64,000 nucleotides of DNA from Endozoicomonas euniceicola (GCF_025562755.1 NZ_CP103300.1:6450501-6514500); one strand, 5' to 3'; counted from the stretch's first letter, positions 1-10,092 are shown. Notes: a model not told the origin generated them from the sequence alone. Program-made: numbers and translations.

Positions 1-3000
1 CCTGCTGATGTTGTTACCTTTGATGAGGAAGATGATGCAGAAACCTCATTAGAACAACAAAAACCTATGACTCACTTCGACCCGGTAACCGGACAGACCG
101 GCGATCAGCACAACCCGGTCACAGCTTATGAGGTTAATACCCAGAAAGATGACCAGGAAAAAACGCACTACCTGACTCATTGTGTTGCATGTAATGCCAA
201 AGCCTCTGGCGCTTATGCTGAAATTATCACCCGTTTTTATCCAGGCAATGAATCACTGTCCAGCGTTGTCACCCAAAAGGTATTGGAAGCCCTGCCAGCA
301 AAAGCTACGGTAGATTTGCCGATGGCGGGCCGTAAGTTGCTGACTTTCTCGGATAACCGGCAGGATGCGGCTTTCTTTGCTCCCTACTTTGAAAGAACTG
401 CTAATGATATTGCTCACCGGGCAGCGATTGTCCATGTACTGGATGAAGCAGAAGAATCTCTTCCATTCGATACACTGGCACGTAATATACGGGCTTACTG
501 GCAAAAGACGAAGAGTTTTGCATACCCGAACCGGGACGGTAAACTGCAAACGTCCTATGAAAGTGTAAAAGACTTGTTGACCGGCAAGTTGGTTGCAGAG
601 TTCTGTACCCCGCCGGGACGACGGATTTCTCTTGAATCTCTGGGACTGGTTAGAGTCGAGTATGATCCAAACAAGCTTAAACGAGTAATCCAAAAACTCG
701 CAAAAGAGTTCGAGCATTTAGCCAGCCGCGAGGAAATCGAAGAGCTGGTGTACCTGTTCCTTGAACACATCCGTCGAGTAAAATCCATTGCCGAAATTCC
801 AAATAGTCCTGATCCCACCGATGGTTATATTTGGGGTGAGCGATATAAAGGAATTCGTAGCTTTGAGCTGGAGCGAACAGACAAAAAAGCATCTCATACC
901 TGGATGCCTAAATCCGGAACAAACCGACATAATCGCCGCACCTGGTACCTGATCAAACAGCTGGGTTGGGAAAAAGAAGCTGCCCTGGATTTTCTGGCGA
1001 CACTCTGGGGGTATCTTGAAAAGTCGAAGCTGCTTGTAAGATCAGGATCAGGCAAGGCACTTGATGCTTCCTTGATTCTTCTGAAAAAAGCTGATCATAA
1101 CAGCCTTTTTGAATGTAAGAAGTGCGGGTTAAAGCAACACCATTTCATTAAAAACCGCTGTTCCGCTTTTGGCTGTGACGGTGAAGTAGAGCCTTGCTCC
1201 AAAGACAGTCTTTCCACAGAGCGGAATCATTACCTTCACTCTTATCTGGAAAGTCAGCCTCTGATTACCAGAACCCGTGAGCACACAGCGTCACTTTCAA
1301 CCGAACTAAGGGAAAGTATTGAATCCCAGTTCCATGAAAAAAAAGTGAACATCCTGAGCTGTACGACAACCATGGAAGTGGGAGTCGACCTTGGTGAGCT
1401 GGAGGCGGTTGTTAACCTTAACGTGCCACCCGGTATTGCCAACTATCAGCAGAGAACAGGTCGTGCCGGTCGAAGGGCTCAGGCTGCGCCATTCTGCGTT
1501 ACCATTGCCAGAAACTCCCATTATGATCGTGTGGTATTTGAGGATTTTGAAAGCTATTTGAAAAAGTCGCCCGCTGACCCAATGGTTCATTTGACGAACC
1601 CGGCGATATTCCAGCGACACCAGATGTCCATTCTGCTGTCGCATTTTTTATCGAAGGTAATAGACTCTCAGCAACTGAAAGCTCCCCGGCTGGTTGATTT
1701 CTTTGGTGAAAAACTGACTAAAGATTTCCACAAGACCTTCAGAAAACAGCTGATGAGCTGGCTTGAAACAGATGAGGGCCTTCAGGCGCAGCAGGAAGCG
1801 CAAGAGCTGTTATCCAGACTACCAGAAACGGATAGACAGGTATTATCCCGTCAACTGGTTCCCGTCACAGAACTGTTGCCAGATGAACTTGAGCGATTTG
1901 CCGCTATAGTTAATGATCGCTGGCAACGTTACGAAGAAAGGGTTGCTCAGGCAAAAAGTCTGATTAATGAAGATGGTGAATCAAGTGCCAAGGCGATTAC
2001 TCGTTGGGGTAACCAGAGAAAGGCATTTATGGATCAGTTTCTGGTCAATCAGTTTTCTGAAAAAGGCCTGATTCCCACCTATAGCTTCCCGGTCCATTCC
2101 CTGTCTCTTGAGGTAACCTGGGAAGCCCGAAATTATAAACAACAGCAGTTAAGGTCTGACATAGCACTATCCCGTGATGCATCCATGGGAATTTCAGAAT
2201 ATGCTCCTGGTGCGGAAGTCATTGCTAACGGCAGGATCTGGCGCAGTGCCGGCCTTGCGTATTCGCCTAAAGATTTTATGCCTACGGAATATGTTGTTGT
2301 TTGTCGTAGCTGTTCGCACTCCAATATTGCTGATGACTATGCTGACATTGAAAAAAATTGCTCTAACTGTCAGCAGCCACTGAAAGATAAGGCAATACCC
2401 TTTATCAGGCCAAAAGGGTTTATTACAGCACTTAGGGAGTCAAAAGGAAAAGACCCTTCTACTGTTCGCAAAAGAGCCATATCTGCCGATGAGGCCAGGC
2501 TTATCGTTATTCCTCCAAAAGATGCTTATGAAGATACTGATCATGGATCGATTAAAAAAGTCTTTATGGCAAGTCAGGGGGATGGCGAGTTAAGCGGTCG
2601 CTTATTTATCCTCAATCGTGGAGCAGGTAAGCAAGGCTATTACCGGTGTGAGTATTGCAACTATATGCAGGTAGCCAGTGGAGAAAAACCACCAAAAACT
2701 CATGAAAATCCTGAAACAGGATTAGTCTGCAGTAACAAAAAAATCAATCCCAAGAAAAAAATCGGGCTGGCTCATGAGTTCTGGACTGATGTCGTTATCT
2801 TCAAGATTGGTAAAACCATTGAGGTACCTTCCTGCATCCCAGTGGATGATCAGGCTGATTACCTGAATAATGTTGGTATCACTCTATCTGAAGCATTCCG
2901 GATGGCTATTGTAAAGATGCTGGAAATTCCTGCTTCTGAAGTGCGCTGTACATTCCGCTTTGACCGATCAGCTCTGGAGATTATTGCATACGATGGCGTT

Positions 3001-4215
3001 CCCGGTGGTGCGGGCTATGTACAGAAGATTTACCACGAGCGTTCTGTCAAAGAACTGATTAGTGTCGTTCTTGGTAATCTTGACTGCAAAAAAAATTGTT
3101 CTCATGCCTGCACTCACTGTCTTTGCGATTACTCAAATCAAAGATACTGGGATGCGTTTGATCGCCAGGCAGCAGGAGAGTTTATTGCACAACTATCAGA
3201 AGATTTTGAAACCCGTCACAAAATCCAAAAATTCGGTGGCATACTGGATGCTCATGCCAGCGTGCAATCCTTGTGTGAAGAGTGGAGCCGCAGTAAGACA
3301 CTTATGCTGATTGTTCCGAAACTGGCTGATGAGCATTTTACAGACCTTGACGATATATCCTGGTTACTGGATACCCTGAATCGGGGCACTTCGGTATCCG
3401 TGTTGGTCACTGCCGAACTGCCTGATAAGTTTCACCAGAGCTCCACCGGGTTCAGGAATATTATTCAATACCTGAAACCCTATATAGATGATGGCCGGTT
3501 CACTATTGCTCATCTCAAGGGCTTGCAAAATCGTGATCGCCCAATGGTTCCATTTGCCGTTGCTAACCAGGGTGAATCAGGCAAACTGTGGTACAGCAAT
3601 ACGCCATTTGACTCTCTGACAAGCTTGTCGATCAGCGATGATGTATACACGCTGCCAGAATCTTCAAATAACGCCATGACTGATTTCCTCTCTGAACAGA
3701 TGAAGACCAATTGCTACCCTAAAACCTACTTTGAAAAACGGCAACCAGTTTTGCTGCATCGCTACAAACCCGGAGAGGCAAGAAGCCTGGGGGATATTTT
3801 TCAAGAGCTTAATGGCGCATACATTGACAAACTGCATATCAGAGATCCGTATTCAGGTGCAAGTACCAGCAGATCGAGCCTGGAAAGCCTTGTCGAACAT
3901 TTGCATAGCTATGCAAGCTGTATTGACCAAATCCAGTTAGATTGCAGATTAGTAAACTGGGAAGATGACTACAGAGAATATGAACATGCTCTCAAACAGC
4001 TTCTAAACCCTTATGCGAACTCAACTTTCATAAATATTTATCAGCCCAATAAGAAAAAAGGCTTCCATGATCGCAGGATAACTGCCTCAACTGTTGACAA
4101 CTCTGGTTGTGAGGAATCTTTCTGCTACGAGTTATCTGGGGGAGTATCACTCTTAATGAACAATGAATCTGAAACCTCTGTAACTGTCTATAATCCTGAA
4201 GAATTCGGAAAATAG
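1..4215 (+). CDS. Very large DUF1998 helicase, C-terminal part (DruE/DISARM-like)
   Basis: The frame is open from base 1, so the gene begins outside the window; at least 1404 residues are visible. The first ATG at 67 is internal, not a start. About residues 440-500 carry the C-terminal RecA half of a superfamily 2 helicase: a CTTTMEVGVDLG stretch (motif V) and YQQRTGRAGRR (motif VI). Around residues 1005-1070 the run YDGVPGGAGYV followed by a cysteine cluster (CKKNC, CTHCLCDYSNQ) is the hallmark of DUF1998. CxxC pairs near 365 and 790 suggest extra zinc ribbons. Such helicase-DUF1998 giants are phage-defence proteins (Druantia DruE; DISARM divides the functions between DrmA and DrmB). The last 300 residues are unrecognised. 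Motifs I and II lie upstream and cannot be checked. Sure of helicase/DUF1998; DruE is a best guess. Confidence 0.75.
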   Translation, partial: PADVVTFDEEDDAETSLEQQKPMTHFDPVTGQTGDQHNPVTAYEVNTQKDDQEKTHYLTHCVACNAKASGAYAEIITRFYPGNESLSSVVTQKVLEALPAKATVDLPMAGRKLLTFSDNRQDAAFFAPYFERTANDIAHRAAIVHVLDEAEESLPFDTLARNIRAYWQKTKSFAYPNRDGKLQTSYESVKDLLTGKLVAEFCTPPGRRISLESLGLVRVEYDPNKLKRVIQKLAKEFEHLASREEIEELVYLFLEHIRRVKSIAEIPNSPDPTDGYIWGERYKGIRSFELERTDKKASHTWMPKSGTNRHNRRTWYLIKQLGWEKEAALDFLATLWGYLEKSKLLVRSGSGKALDASLILLKKADHNSLFECKKCGLKQHHFIKNRCSAFGCDGEVEPCSKDSLSTERNHYLHSYLESQPLITRTREHTASLSTELRESIESQFHEKKVNILSCTTTMEVGVDLGELEAVVNLNVPPGIANYQQRTGRAGRRAQAAPFCVTIARNSHYDRVVFEDFESYLKKSPADPMVHLTNPAIFQRHQMSILLSHFLSKVIDSQQLKAPRLVDFFGEKLTKDFHKTFRKQLMSWLETDEGLQAQQEAQELLSRLPETDRQVLSRQLVPVTELLPDELERFAAIVNDRWQRYEERVAQAKSLINEDGESSAKAITRWGNQRKAFMDQFLVNQFSEKGLIPTYSFPVHSLSLEVTWEARNYKQQQLRSDIALSRDASMGISEYAPGAEVIANGRIWRSAGLAYSPKDFMPTEYVVVCRSCSHSNIADDYADIEKNCSNCQQPLKDKAIPFIRPKGFITALRESKGKDPSTVRKRAISADEARLIVIPPKDAYEDTDHGSIKKVFMASQGDGELSGRLFILNRGAGKQGYYRCEYCNYMQVASGEKPPKTHENPETGLVCSNKKINPKKKIGLAHEFWTDVVIFKIGKTIEVPSCIPVDDQADYLNNVGITLSEAFRMAIVKMLEIPASEVRCTFRFDRSALEIIAYDGVPGGAGYVQKIYHERSVKELISVVLGNLDCKKNCSHACTHCLCDYSNQRYWDAFDRQAAGEFIAQLSEDFETRHKIQKFGGILDAHASVQSLCEEWSRSKTLMLIVPKLADEHFTDLDDISWLLDTLNRGTSVSVLVTAELPDKFHQSSTGFRNIIQYLKPYIDDGRFTIAHLKGLQNRDRPMVPFAVANQGESGKLWYSNTPFDSLTSLSISDDVYTLPESSNNAMTDFLSEQMKTNCYPKTYFEKRQPVLLHRYKPGEARSLGDIFQELNGAYIDKLHIRDPYSGASTSRSSLESLVEHLHSYASCIDQIQLDCRLVNWEDDYREYEHALKQLLNPYANSTFINIYQPNKKKGFHDRRITASTVDNSGCEESFCYELSGGVSLLMNNESETSVTVYNPEEFGK

Positions 4216-4228
4216 TATTTTAAGATAC

Positions 4229-4265
4229 AGTTTCCGGAGAAGTACTTCGCTTCGGAAACTTCTCC
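4229..4265 (+). terminator. Hairpin after the helicase gene
   Basis: Two alternative overlapping stems: AGTTTCCG (4229) pairs with CGGAAACT (4253), and GGAGAAGT (4236) with ACTTCTCC (4258). It begins 13 bases after the helicase stop. There is no T run, so it is either a weak terminator or an mRNA 3'-end stabiliser. Confidence 0.5.
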
Positions 4266-4403
4266 TAATCTCTACCAGCTTTTAATCAACCCTTTCCCTC
4301 AATGGACGCTTTATGAAGTTAATTATGTTAGTAACTCGTCGTAAGCGCCGGGTAATATGACACAGAATAGTGTGTGTTAAATTAATTTATGTATGGAATA
4401 ACT

Positions 4404-5003
4404 ATGGACAGTAAGGATATTTTTCATCATCTAACTTCTTCAACACCAATGCCACTTACAGAACTTCCAAACTCATTTGGCATCTATGCACTTTGGGATC
4501 ATGAGCATCAAATTCGCTATATTGGGTGTACTCCTAAAGCAACTGAAGGCTTCAAAATTCGAGTCGGAAGCAAACATGTGACAGGAAGCGAGGGGCGGAG
4601 CCACAAATTCTCACAAGCATATTGCACAGGCAGAATGTGGCGATACTGTCATAAGCTTGATCCAGAAGCTGCAGCACATGAACAAAACCCAAACAATGCG
4701 AAATTAGCTAAAAAGCTAAGAACTCTTTTTATCCGAAAATACTGCGCCATAACTTTTATCGAAATCCCCAAAATCAATTCAGATATGGACTATTTCAAAT
4801 ATTTAATAGCACTTGAATCTCAGGTACAAGAAATGGCACCTAAATGTATGCGAGCCTGGGAAGGTGTTAAATTTAAACCAAACAATGAACCTTCAGAGCT
4901 TGTTGATGCCTTAATTTTAGAAAACCCTGACCTGCGTAAAGCTGCTGAGAGACAGCTCGCTATATATAAGAAATATGTAAAAGAGTACCAAGAAGCTTTT
5001 TAA
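4404..5003 (+). CDS. GIY-YIG-like nuclease domain protein
   Basis: About 199 residues. Near the N terminus the segments GIYALWD and IRYIGCT, about 15 residues apart, match the two conserved strands of the GIY-YIG nuclease fold (GIY and YIG, the second here YIG exactly). A following RVGSKH supplies the basic position usually seen in the helix. I see no clear downstream catalytic Glu/Asn assignment, so activity is uncertain. ATG 4404 is preferred over 4389 because a GGA lies just upstream of it. It follows the DUF1998 helicase in the same direction after a hairpin, so may be an accessory gene of the same defence locus. Function in the cell is unknown. Confidence 0.6.
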   Translation: MDSKDIFHHLTSSTPMPLTELPNSFGIYALWDHEHQIRYIGCTPKATEGFKIRVGSKHVTGSEGRSHKFSQAYCTGRMWRYCHKLDPEAAAHEQNPNNAKLAKKLRTLFIRKYCAITFIEIPKINSDMDYFKYLIALESQVQEMAPKCMRAWEGVKFKPNNEPSELVDALILENPDLRKAAERQLAIYKKYVKEYQEAF

Positions 5004-5028
5004 TTTCAGTAGATAACAAATCAAATAT

Positions 5029-5058
5029 CAGGCACTACAACTAACCTGATAGTGCCTG
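5029..5058 (+). terminator. Terminator-like hairpin after the GIY-YIG gene
   Basis: Perfect 8-bp stem CAGGCACT / AGTGCCTG with a 14-base loop, 26 bases after the stop codon, followed by a pyrimidine-rich run. The remaining 200 bases up to 5265 show no gene that I recognise. Confidence 0.6.
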
Positions 5059-5873
5059 CCCTTCTCTCTTCCTCCCCTGAGCAAAAACAATACCTTCGTC
5101 CCACCCTAATGGCATCCTGCGGAGCATTCCACCGAGTAATGGAGAACACTTCTTTATGAGCAGAAGTCATCTGCTAATGGGCTCTTGCTTCAGCCTGATT
5201 TGGTATAAGAGCCCGCAGGGCTCAAAGCTGAACGGTGATGCCTTTGCCAATAATAAAGTCAACAATTAGCCAAGCCGTTTAAGATATGTAGAGTGGTACA
5301 GGTAACAAATGTATCCCTCATAGTTTGGAATTTTTCTGCATACTGCCATGTAACCATTTTCATCGGCCTCATTTGGAGAGTACGTAGCATCAGTCAAGAA
5401 CACCAGCGCGCTCTGCCCATCTTCAGACATAATGCAATGATTTATTGTAATATTGCTGTGATTGGCTTTTGGGACAGGCAACAAAACGCTCAAGTCACTT
5501 ATGTCCAGAAACTCAACATCAATGCCAATAGTTACCGAAATGGGCTTCCCATCAGAATCGATGTTGTTAAACGTTTGCTCAGTCAGATAATAATGCCAAG
5601 TTGTACATTCGTGCCTTTCCACTGCATATTCCGGCTCACCGTGAACACCCACTCCGGTTTATCGTGAACACCTATTCCGGAAAAGCGTGAACACCCATGC
5701 CGGCCAATCGTGAACACTTTTCGGTCATTTCCGGAATCACTGTTCACGATGCCGGAATCAGCGTTCACGACACCGGAATCATTTCCAAAATCAACGGATT
5801 TCCCCTCCTTAAGCATTGATTTCATTTAACTTCTGCCGCTTGCCCTGACTCAATCACAACAAGGAAAGCGGCT

Positions 5874-7430
5874 ATGCCAAAGGAAAAGAGGCTATCAATG
5901 CGAAAAATTCGGGAAATTCTTCGGCTTCGTTACGAATGTCGTCTGTCTATCCGGCAGATATCTGCCAGCATCAGAGTGAGCACTGGCGCAGTCACCAAGT
6001 ACTTGAGACTGTTTGAAAAGTCAGATTTATCCTGGCCTTTGCCTGAAGAACTGGACGACTCTGCTCTGATCAACCGGCTATCCCCTGAGGCAGCTGACCG
6101 CCAACATAAGGGGCTGATTGATCCCGATTGGGCTGAGGTTCACAGCACCCTCAAGCGCAAGGGCATGACTAAGCAGCTGATCTGGGAGGAGTACTGTGAC
6201 GTTTACCCTCACAATGCCTACAGCCATTCCCAGTTTTGTCACCGTTACAGTGAATGGCGTAAAAAGCAGAAACGCTCTATGCGCCAGCTGCACCAGGCCG
6301 GGGAAAAGCTGTTTGTAGATTATGCGGGCCTGACGGTACCTATCGCCAGCAAGGAAACTGGAGAGACAGCACCTGCCCAGATTTTTGTGGCTGTGCTGGG
6401 AGCTTCCAGTTACACCTATGCTGAAGCCAGCTGGACCCAGAGCTCGGTGGACTTTATTGGTTCCCAGGTTCGCGCCCTCCAGTTCTTTGGCGGCGTACCG
6501 GAGATGCTGGTACCTGATAACCTGCGCAGCGCCGTCACCCGCGCCTGTCGCTATGACCCAGACATCAACCGCAGTTACCAGCACATGGCTGAGCATTTTG
6601 GCTGTTCCATCCTGCCTGCCCGACCTTACAAGCCAAAAGACAAGGCCAAAGTAGAAGTCGGTGTGCAACTGGTGGAGCGCTGGATTTTAATGCGCCTGCG
6701 TCATACCAGGTTCTTCTCCCTGGCGGAGCTGAACTGGGAAATACGACGCTTGCTGGAAGACCTGAACAACCGGCTATTCAAACAGCAACCGGGCTGCCGT
6801 CGCAGTCTGTTTGAGCAGCTGGACAAGCCCGCCCTGATGCCTTTGCCCAGGCAGCCTTTCGAATACCTGGAGTTCAAGATGGCCAAGGTCAGTATTGACT
6901 ACCATGTGCAGTTCAGCAGTCACTTTTACTCCGTGCCTCACCAGCTGGTGCGCGAGCAGGTGGAAATCCGCGCCAGCCACCATACGATACAGGTTCTCTA
7001 TAAAGGCAAGCCGGTCACCAGCCATGTTCGTCAATACGCAGCCGGAGGCTTTACCACCAAACCGGAGCACATGCCGAAGCGACACCAGAAACAACAGCAG
7101 TGGACACCGGGGCGCCTGTTGAGTTGGGCGCAGAAACTGGGGCCTGGTGTACTGGCATTTACCCGGAAACTTCTGGATCGAAAAACACACCAGGAACAGG
7201 CTTACCGAGCCTGCCTCGGGTTGCTGAACCTCGAGCGGGAATACGGTCACCAGCGACTTGATGCCGCCTGCCACCGGGCACTCAAAACCGGTGGGCAACG
7301 AGTCGCCAATGTACGTTCCATCCTGCAATCCGGTCTGGACAAAATCCCCCTGGAACAACCGAAAGAAAGCGGTACCGAACGTGTCACCATCAGCCATGAG
7401 AACATTCGTGGCGCAGACTTCTTCCATTGA
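5874..7430 (+). CDS. istA: IS21 transposase IstA
   Basis: 518 residues, usual length for the family. The N terminus has a helix-turn-helix (LRLRYECRLSIRQISASI, SVSTGAVTKYL region), followed by an rve-type DDE integrase core: the first Asp in LFVDYAGL (about residue 145), the second in MLVPDNLRSAV (about 220) and the Glu in KPKDKAKVEVGVQ (about 260). Catalyses strand transfer of the IS ends, normally with IstB. ATG 5874 follows AAGGAAAG. It overlaps istB by 4 bases (ATGA), the usual translational coupling in IS21. Appears intact. Confidence 0.95.
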   Translation: MPKEKRLSMRKIREILRLRYECRLSIRQISASIRVSTGAVTKYLRLFEKSDLSWPLPEELDDSALINRLSPEAADRQHKGLIDPDWAEVHSTLKRKGMTKQLIWEEYCDVYPHNAYSHSQFCHRYSEWRKKQKRSMRQLHQAGEKLFVDYAGLTVPIASKETGETAPAQIFVAVLGASSYTYAEASWTQSSVDFIGSQVRALQFFGGVPEMLVPDNLRSAVTRACRYDPDINRSYQHMAEHFGCSILPARPYKPKDKAKVEVGVQLVERWILMRLRHTRFFSLAELNWEIRRLLEDLNNRLFKQQPGCRRSLFEQLDKPALMPLPRQPFEYLEFKMAKVSIDYHVQFSSHFYSVPHQLVREQVEIRASHHTIQVLYKGKPVTSHVRQYAAGGFTTKPEHMPKRHQKQQQWTPGRLLSWAQKLGPGVLAFTRKLLDRKTHQEQAYRACLGLLNLEREYGHQRLDAACHRALKTGGQRVANVRSILQSGLDKIPLEQPKESGTERVTISHENIRGADFFH

Positions 7431-8197
7431 GGAGTACGACAATGATAAACCAAACGGCAACCCGTCTGCGCGGCCTGAGACTCAACGGCATGGCCGATGC
7501 CCTCAACCTTCAGCACGAGCAGCCCGGCACCTACGAAGGGCTCAGCTTCGAAGAGCGTCTTGCCCTGCTGGTTGATCAGGAGGACGCAGACCGCAGCAAC
7601 AAACGGTTAGCCCGGCTTCTCAGGGCAGCCCGGTTCAAACTGGCGGCAACACTGGAAGACATTGACTATGAGCAACCCCGAGGCATAACCAAGGCGCAAA
7701 TGGCGACACTGGTCACCTGTGACTGGCTAAGGCGAAAGCAGAACCTGTTGATTACCGGGCCCTGTGGCACAGGCAAAAGCTGGCTGAGCTGTGCCTTCGG
7801 ACACGGGGCTTGTCTGCGCGGGTACAGCGTTCGCTACTTCCGTACATCAAGGTTACTGGAAGCCATGACTATCGCCCACGGTGATGGCAGTTACAGCAAG
7901 CAGCTCAAACAGCTGGCCAAAGTAGACCTGCTGATCCTTGATGACTGGGGACTTGAGCCACTCAGCCAGAGCCAGCGCAATGATCTGCTGGAAGTTATGG
8001 ATGATCGGCACAACCAGAGTTCCACCATCGTCACCAGTCAGCTGCCGGTCTCAAAATGGCATGGCAGCATTGGTGACGCCACCCTGGCGGACGCCATTCT
8101 GGATCGGCTGGCTCATAATGCCCACCGGATCAAACTCAAGGGAGAATCGATGAGAAAAACGAAGGCAAAACTGGAAGGTCGTGAACACCCAAGCTAA
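7427..8197 (+). CDS. istB: IS21 helper ATPase IstB
   Basis: 256 residues if read from ATG 7427; the usual IstB start may be ATG 7442 (MINQTATRLRGL), which has GAGGAG upstream. Walker A is GPCGTGKSWL (about residue 110) and Walker B LLILDDWG (about 165), with a DnaA/DnaC-like AAA+ core. IstB assembles on target DNA and activates IstA. Intact, coupled to istA. Fragment of a homologous istB lies at 34545-34820. Confidence 0.95.
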   Translation: MRSTTMINQTATRLRGLRLNGMADALNLQHEQPGTYEGLSFEERLALLVDQEDADRSNKRLARLLRAARFKLAATLEDIDYEQPRGITKAQMATLVTCDWLRRKQNLLITGPCGTGKSWLSCAFGHGACLRGYSVRYFRTSRLLEAMTIAHGDGSYSKQLKQLAKVDLLILDDWGLEPLSQSQRNDLLEVMDDRHNQSSTIVTSQLPVSKWHGSIGDATLADAILDRLAHNAHRIKLKGESMRKTKAKLEGREHPS

Positions 8198-8697
8198 AAA
8201 TTAAGAGAGGCAATGCTTAGGGAAGCGGAGGTGTTCACGCTTTCCGGAGAAAGCGTTCATTTTGACCGGAATATGCATCCACCAGATAATCTAAGGGCAG
8301 CTTCTGGAGATTCTTAATTGCTGTAGGGTTTAAATCGGATATTTTCACTGTAGTTCCTTGAACGGTTAGGGAATTACAACCTTGACTCCTGATCCAGGAC
8401 CCAAGATCACAGAGCTTAGCTATTTTTCCAATATTTTCTTATTTAAGCTGGATGAGCCTGAATATAAAGGCAGCATCTACCTCCCATCACCGATCTCACC
8501 AGTCATGGAATATTGCAGTGTTCATACCGTAAGTTCGGAAGCTACAGCTCCGGTTTTTACTTGTTTGAGGATAGCGAGATAGAGTTTGTCTGTGAATTTT
8601 GATTTTTTATGAAAGATTTCATGGGTAGCGGTTATAAGAAAATGCTATTTTTGGGGCTTTGTTCAAGTAATAGAACCGCAAGCAGGAGAGCCATAAC

Positions 8698-9444
8698 ATG
8701 AGAAAGCTATTAAACCTTGGTTCTCCTTTTTTGCATAGAATTTCCAGTCTCGAAGAACGATTCGACAGAAGCCGTTTTCCCTTCAATATCCCTGCTTTTG
8801 GGGATGGAATTAATATTGCCCTTGATTCAAAAGTAACAATGCTGGTTGGTGAGAATGGCAGTGGAAAGTCAACGTTACTGGAAGCCATAGCAGAGTGTTG
8901 TGGCTTTAATCCCGAAGGTGGAAATCGAGATCATTACAGAGAACAGTTCGAAGATCGTTCCGATTTAGCCAGGGCACTTCGCTTGTCGTGGATGCCCAGA
9001 ACGACAGAGGGATTCTTTCTCAGAGCTGAAAGCTTTTTCAACTTCGCAACCTACATTGAGGCTGTATCAGATCTGCGTGCTTACGGGGGGAAATCATTAC
9101 ATAAGCAATCACACGGCGAATCTTTCCTGGCATTATTTGAAAACAGATTCGAACAGGGGTTCTATATTCTCGATGAGCCCGAAGCCGCTCTTTCCCCACA
9201 AAGACAGCTCACTTTCATGAGTATTATCAACCAGCTGGAGGTTCCCGGCCACGCGCAGTTTCTGATTGCAACTCATTCTCCTATCTTATTGAGTTATCCG
9301 GGTGCAAAGGTTATTAGTTTTGATGATGGCCGCATAAAAGAAATAAACTATCAGGACAGCAGTCACTATCAGCTGACAAAATCGTTCCTGGAAGCCCCGG
9401 AAAGATATTTTCGCTGGTTATTCGAACAAACCGATGATGACTGA
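8698..9444 (+). CDS. AAA family ATPase (ABC/SMC-like, predicted ATP-binding protein)
   Basis: 248 residues. Walker A GENGSGKSTLLEAI at about residue 45; ABC-type signature around KQSHGESFL (about 145); Walker B YILDEPEAALSP (about 160); His switch ATHSPIL (about 198). This is a compact member of the AAA_15/AAA_21 group that includes OLD-like ATPases but lacks their Toprim nuclease. Such single-domain ATPases are frequent in defence islands and often travel alone, acting on nucleoprotein or with a neighbouring effector; here no effector is obvious (the next gene is convergent). ATG 8698 is preceded by AGGAG. Role unknown beyond ATP binding. Confidence 0.85.
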   Translation: MRKLLNLGSPFLHRISSLEERFDRSRFPFNIPAFGDGINIALDSKVTMLVGENGSGKSTLLEAIAECCGFNPEGGNRDHYREQFEDRSDLARALRLSWMPRTTEGFFLRAESFFNFATYIEAVSDLRAYGGKSLHKQSHGESFLALFENRFEQGFYILDEPEAALSPQRQLTFMSIINQLEVPGHAQFLIATHSPILLSYPGAKVISFDDGRIKEINYQDSSHYQLTKSFLEAPERYFRWLFEQTDDD

Positions 9445-9495
9445 GTTACCAGGACATCTGTGATATAGGAGGCGTATACTACAGCACTGCTATAT

Positions 9496-10092
9496 CTAAT
9501 CAGTATTCCATAGATCACTTCTTTCCTTCTCTACCGCCCTTTCCTTCAGAAACTCTTTCAGTGCTGTATTAATCACCGCAGAGATCATAACGTCAGCAGG
9601 AGTATCAGTTTCCCACTCGTAAAGGTTTAATAATTTCATCTGGAGCGAACCACTAAGTACCATGGAGACAGTTGTTGACCTGTCAGTATTTTTACAACTG
9701 GAGAGAATATACAGATCCCCCACCTCACCGCTTTTTAGCTCACTGGCAATGATTTGCAGGAACTCCATACAAAGTCTCTCGTTTTCAAAGACACCATAGC
9801 CCTTTGGCAAGTGCTGTTCCATTTCGCCTGATATTGCATCCAATATCTCGCAAAAAAAGCCAAGATCAATAGCACTATGCGTCTTTTTGATTTCTGACAA
9901 TAGATCAGAAATGTACCGAACATACTTAGCTATCGATTCTGATGCGTGGTGATCCCCCATTGACTGATTTTTAAGGAATAACTCCGCCAAAGACAGCATC
10001 TCTTCAAGGTCGTCAACCCCATAGGGGATGTCCGTTACAGTCCCTTCAAATAGTAATGACAGACTTCTGTTATCAACGTTGATAGCATTCAT
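9496..10092 (-). CDS. Hypothetical protein
   Basis: 198 residues, acidic, mostly helical by composition, with no signal peptide or membrane segment. I see no known motif. It is convergent with the ATPase, 51 bases between the stop codons, so the two are not an operon. The start ATG 10092 is the first in frame; its ribosome site is weak. No function proposed. The stretch 10093-10393 upstream holds no gene that I can support and should contain the divergent promoters. Confidence 0.6.
   Translation of the reverse strand: MNAINVDNRSLSLLFEGTVTDIPYGVDDLEEMLSLAELFLKNQSMGDHHASESIAKYVRYISDLLSEIKKTHSAIDLGFFCEILDAISGEMEQHLPKGYGVFENERLCMEFLQIIASELKSGEVGDLYILSSCKNTDRSTTVSMVLSGSLQMKLLNLYEWETDTPADVMISAVINTALKEFLKERAVEKERSDLWNTD

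Larger units (their letters stand above)
5623..8277 (+). mobile_element. Complete IS21-family element
   Basis: 2655 bp. The ends are TGCATATTCCGG at left and its exact inverse at right, and TCCAC is duplicated on both sides (5618-5622 and 8278-8282). The left subterminal region has repeated GTGAACAC motifs at about 22-24 bp spacing (near 5639, 5662, 5686, 5708) plus inverted copies near 5742 and 5762, and the right end has GTGTTCACG near 8231: the multiple terminal repeats typical of IS21. It carries istA and istB. Clean ends and duplication imply a recent insertion. Confidence 0.95.
5266..8348 (-). pseudogene. Small hypothetical protein gene split by IS21
   Basis: Removing the IS (5623-8277) and one copy of the 5-bp target duplication TCCAC joins two minus-strand segments in frame: the 5' part 8348-8283 and the 3' part 5622-5266. 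The restored product is about 140 residues, with DYLV followed directly by ERHECTTWHYY at the junction. The start is GTG at 8348, with AAGGA six bases upstream; no ATG lies between it and the upstream in-frame stop. The sequence is acidic, without signal peptide or membrane segment. I do not recognise the family. It would be a whole, functional-looking gene but for the insertion. Confidence 0.75.

Noticed and set aside
5293..5667. 124-codon plus-strand frame opposite the split gene
   Set aside because: Antisense to the reconstructed minus-strand gene, which has a ribosome site and an exact IS junction.
6078..6668. 196-codon minus-strand frame inside istA
   Set aside because: Shadow of the istA reading frame; no independent support.
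8382..8582. 66-codon plus-strand frame
   Set aside because: Lies in the promoter region of the split minus-strand gene and has no recognisable features.
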